DNA of 64,000 bases from a virus. The stretch spans positions 186,001 to 250,000 of the IMG/VR virus record IMGVR_UViG_3300029893_000001; one strand, written 5' to 3'. Below, piece after piece: positions 63,054 through 64,000 of the stretch. The number at the start of each line of letters is the position of its first letter. Position 1 is the stretch's first letter. A model generated the notes under the pieces. The model had not been told where the DNA came from and searched no databases. It was given only the letters and a program-made list of their open reading frames with translations. The position numbers and the translations under genes are program-made.

Positions 63054-63869
63054 TTACAGTTCGTCCCAGGCCCCCATGGAAAAGAGCAAGAAGTCGTACT
63101 TCAAAGGGTCACGTGAATCAAGCTGAAGTAGACTATGGGTGATATCTTCGGCGCATCTCCAGGTGCTACCAGATCTTGCCGTCAATCCCAGCTTAAAACT
63201 CACCCTGCGGACGTGTGTGTCGAGTGGAACAATTAGCTTGTCCAAAGATATACCAGACCACAACCCTAAGTCTACCTCGTCTTTCCTGAACATCCATCTC
63301 ATCAACATGTTCAAGCGCTTACACGCCCCTCCCGCGGCAGGGTTTGGCAACAAGTAGGCAAACCCTGCCGACCCTCCTGAAGGAGCGCCACACCCAGAGA
63401 AGTCGAGGGTACGCAGAGTCCTCACAAAAGAGGTAAGTTGTGTTTTGGTCAAAGAAGGGGCAGTAGGGCAGGCATCCGCAACCAACACGCTCTCCAAAGA
63501 ACCAAAAACTTGAAGTACATGCTGCACAGAAAAGAGCAAGCACCTCAAATCCTCTGGCTTGTTGAATCTATAGCAAAACCAGTCAAAGCTTCTCTTATAC
63601 CCGCCACTCATCACAAAGTCATAGGGAGAAGAACCCATCTCCTGAAGTATCTTAGACACCACAGGAATGAACACCTTCCTCTGCCCGTAAGCAAGCGATG
63701 AAGCAATCAGTGCGACGACCTCTGCATCGTGAGGAGAATGGGCATAAGGATAAACAAGTCCAACAGGGTCCTCCTTCTCAGCGTGAAGGCGGAGTGACGT
63801 CCCCAAAGAGGCGAGGCGCCCGTCGAGAAGATCTCGAAGGCGCCCCAATTGCGTCTGATTCAGCTTCAT
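63054..63869 (-). CDS. TIGR02757/DUF2400 protein
   Basis: 271 residues. Hallmarks of the TIGR02757 (DUF2400) family are present: DPVGLVYPYAHSPHDAEV (about 34-51), LIASSLAYGQRK, YRFNKPEDL, FGSLESV, KRLNMLMRWMFRKDEVD (about 188-204), LIVPLDTHV (about 217-225) and DPLKYDFLLFSMG at the C-terminus. The family is widespread in bacteria but its function is uncertain; some features recall helix-hairpin-helix DNA glycosylases. It is uncommon in phages as far as I know. ATG 63869 overlaps the partial upstream gene (ATGA). Confidence 0.75.
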   Translation of the reverse strand: MKLNQTQLGRLRDLLDGRLASLGTSLRLHAEKEDPVGLVYPYAHSPHDAEVVALIASSLAYGQRKVFIPVVSKILQEMGSSPYDFVMSGGYKRSFDWFCYRFNKPEDLRCLLFSVQHVLQVFGSLESVLVADACPTAPSLTKTQLTSFVRTLRTLDFSGCGAPSGGSAGFAYLLPNPAAGGACKRLNMLMRWMFRKDEVDLGLWSGISLDKLIVPLDTHVRRVSFKLGLTARSGSTWRCAEDITHSLLQLDSRDPLKYDFLLFSMGAWDEL

Positions 63870-64000
63870 GAAGCCATACGAGCAGGCGAAACTAGGTCAA
63901 CTACCTCGCAGGTTCCGCCGGCACAAGCCAGGGTCTGAGACCCTGATGTATTGTCGTTGGTCTCGTAGTCTTGGAGCGCCGCCCAATCCACTGTTTTTGG
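63866..64000 (-). CDS. C-terminal end of an unknown protein (partial)
   Basis: Only 44 residues up to the stop are visible (starting PKTVDWAALQDYE, ending SPARMAS); the gene begins beyond the right edge. The segment contains two Cys (ACAGGTCEV), possibly metal or disulfide. Its stop overlaps the TIGR02757 start by ATGA. No function can be given. Confidence 0.6.
   Translation of the reverse strand, partial: PKTVDWAALQDYETNDNTSGSQTLACAGGTCEVVDLVSPARMAS
63929..63945. repeat. 17-bp palindrome in the partial gene
   Basis: CAGGGTCT and AGACCCTG are perfect 8-base arms around a single G. The palindrome lies inside the coding end of the partial gene, with no T-run following, so it is not a standard terminator. 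It might be a binding site or chance. Confidence 0.5.

Noticed and set aside
1-64000. tRNA genes, CRISPR arrays, insertion sequences
   Set aside because: No cloverleaf, regular spaced repeats or transposase-like sequence was seen on reading; absence is not proved without a tool search.

Overview
The window is one continuous stretch of a large tailed-bacteriophage genome, and no bacterial genes are recognisable. Every credible gene lies on the minus strand, so transcription runs from high to low coordinates. Genes are packed with ATGA, GTGA, TGATG or TAATG stop/start overlaps and no gap exceeds about 90 bases. A gpJ-like baseplate protein, a gp25-like wedge and a large hub protein with an M23 peptidase domain point to a contractile-tailed (myovirus-type) phage. 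The phage brings its own polymerase, RecA, topoisomerase, SSB, sigma factor and SNF2 helicase, which suggests a big genome. The host cannot be told from the sequence. Capsid, terminase, tail sheath and tail tube genes are not in the window.

Region by region, in transcription order. (1) 64000-59840: the C-terminus of an unknown protein, a TIGR02757/DUF2400 protein, two small overlapping genes, a CxC...CxH zinc-motif protein, a divergent sigma-70 family factor, and a single-stranded DNA-binding protein with a long acidic/lysine tail, followed by the only convincing intrinsic terminator. (2) 59796-51985: a thioredoxin-like protein, a type IA topoisomerase with altered active-site residues, a RecA/UvsX recombinase, two unknowns, an Mre11/SbcD-type nuclease, three small helical or acidic proteins and a deoxyribosyltransferase-like protein. 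(3) 51936-38542: tail hub and baseplate (M23 hub, spike-like protein, two structural proteins, a large baseplate-associated protein, gp25-like wedge, gpJ-like protein), with a Dps/ferritin-like protein embedded among them. (4) 38526-8082: about 30 kb of fibre, adhesin and accessory virion proteins with several internal paralogue pairs, a repeat-rich 1245-residue fibre of higher GC, a second CxC...CxH protein and several small membrane proteins that may act in lysis. (5) 8067-1: five unknown proteins, a 1401-residue SNF2-family helicase, a small Cys-rich protein, and a polymerase that starts with a family-4 uracil-DNA glycosylase domain fused to a DnaQ/PolA-type 3'-5' exonuclease and runs off the left edge.

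Taken together, replication and recombination genes (polymerase, SNF2 helicase, RecA, Mre11, topoisomerase, SSB) flank a very large tail/adhesin block. The sigma factor probably helps direct phage transcription. The most unusual points are the Dps-like protein inside the baseplate operon, the two proteins sharing an identical CxC-x6-C-x31-CxH metal motif at opposite ends of the window, the topoisomerase with several substituted catalytic positions, and the sigma factor with a long extra N-terminal domain and a shortened region 4.
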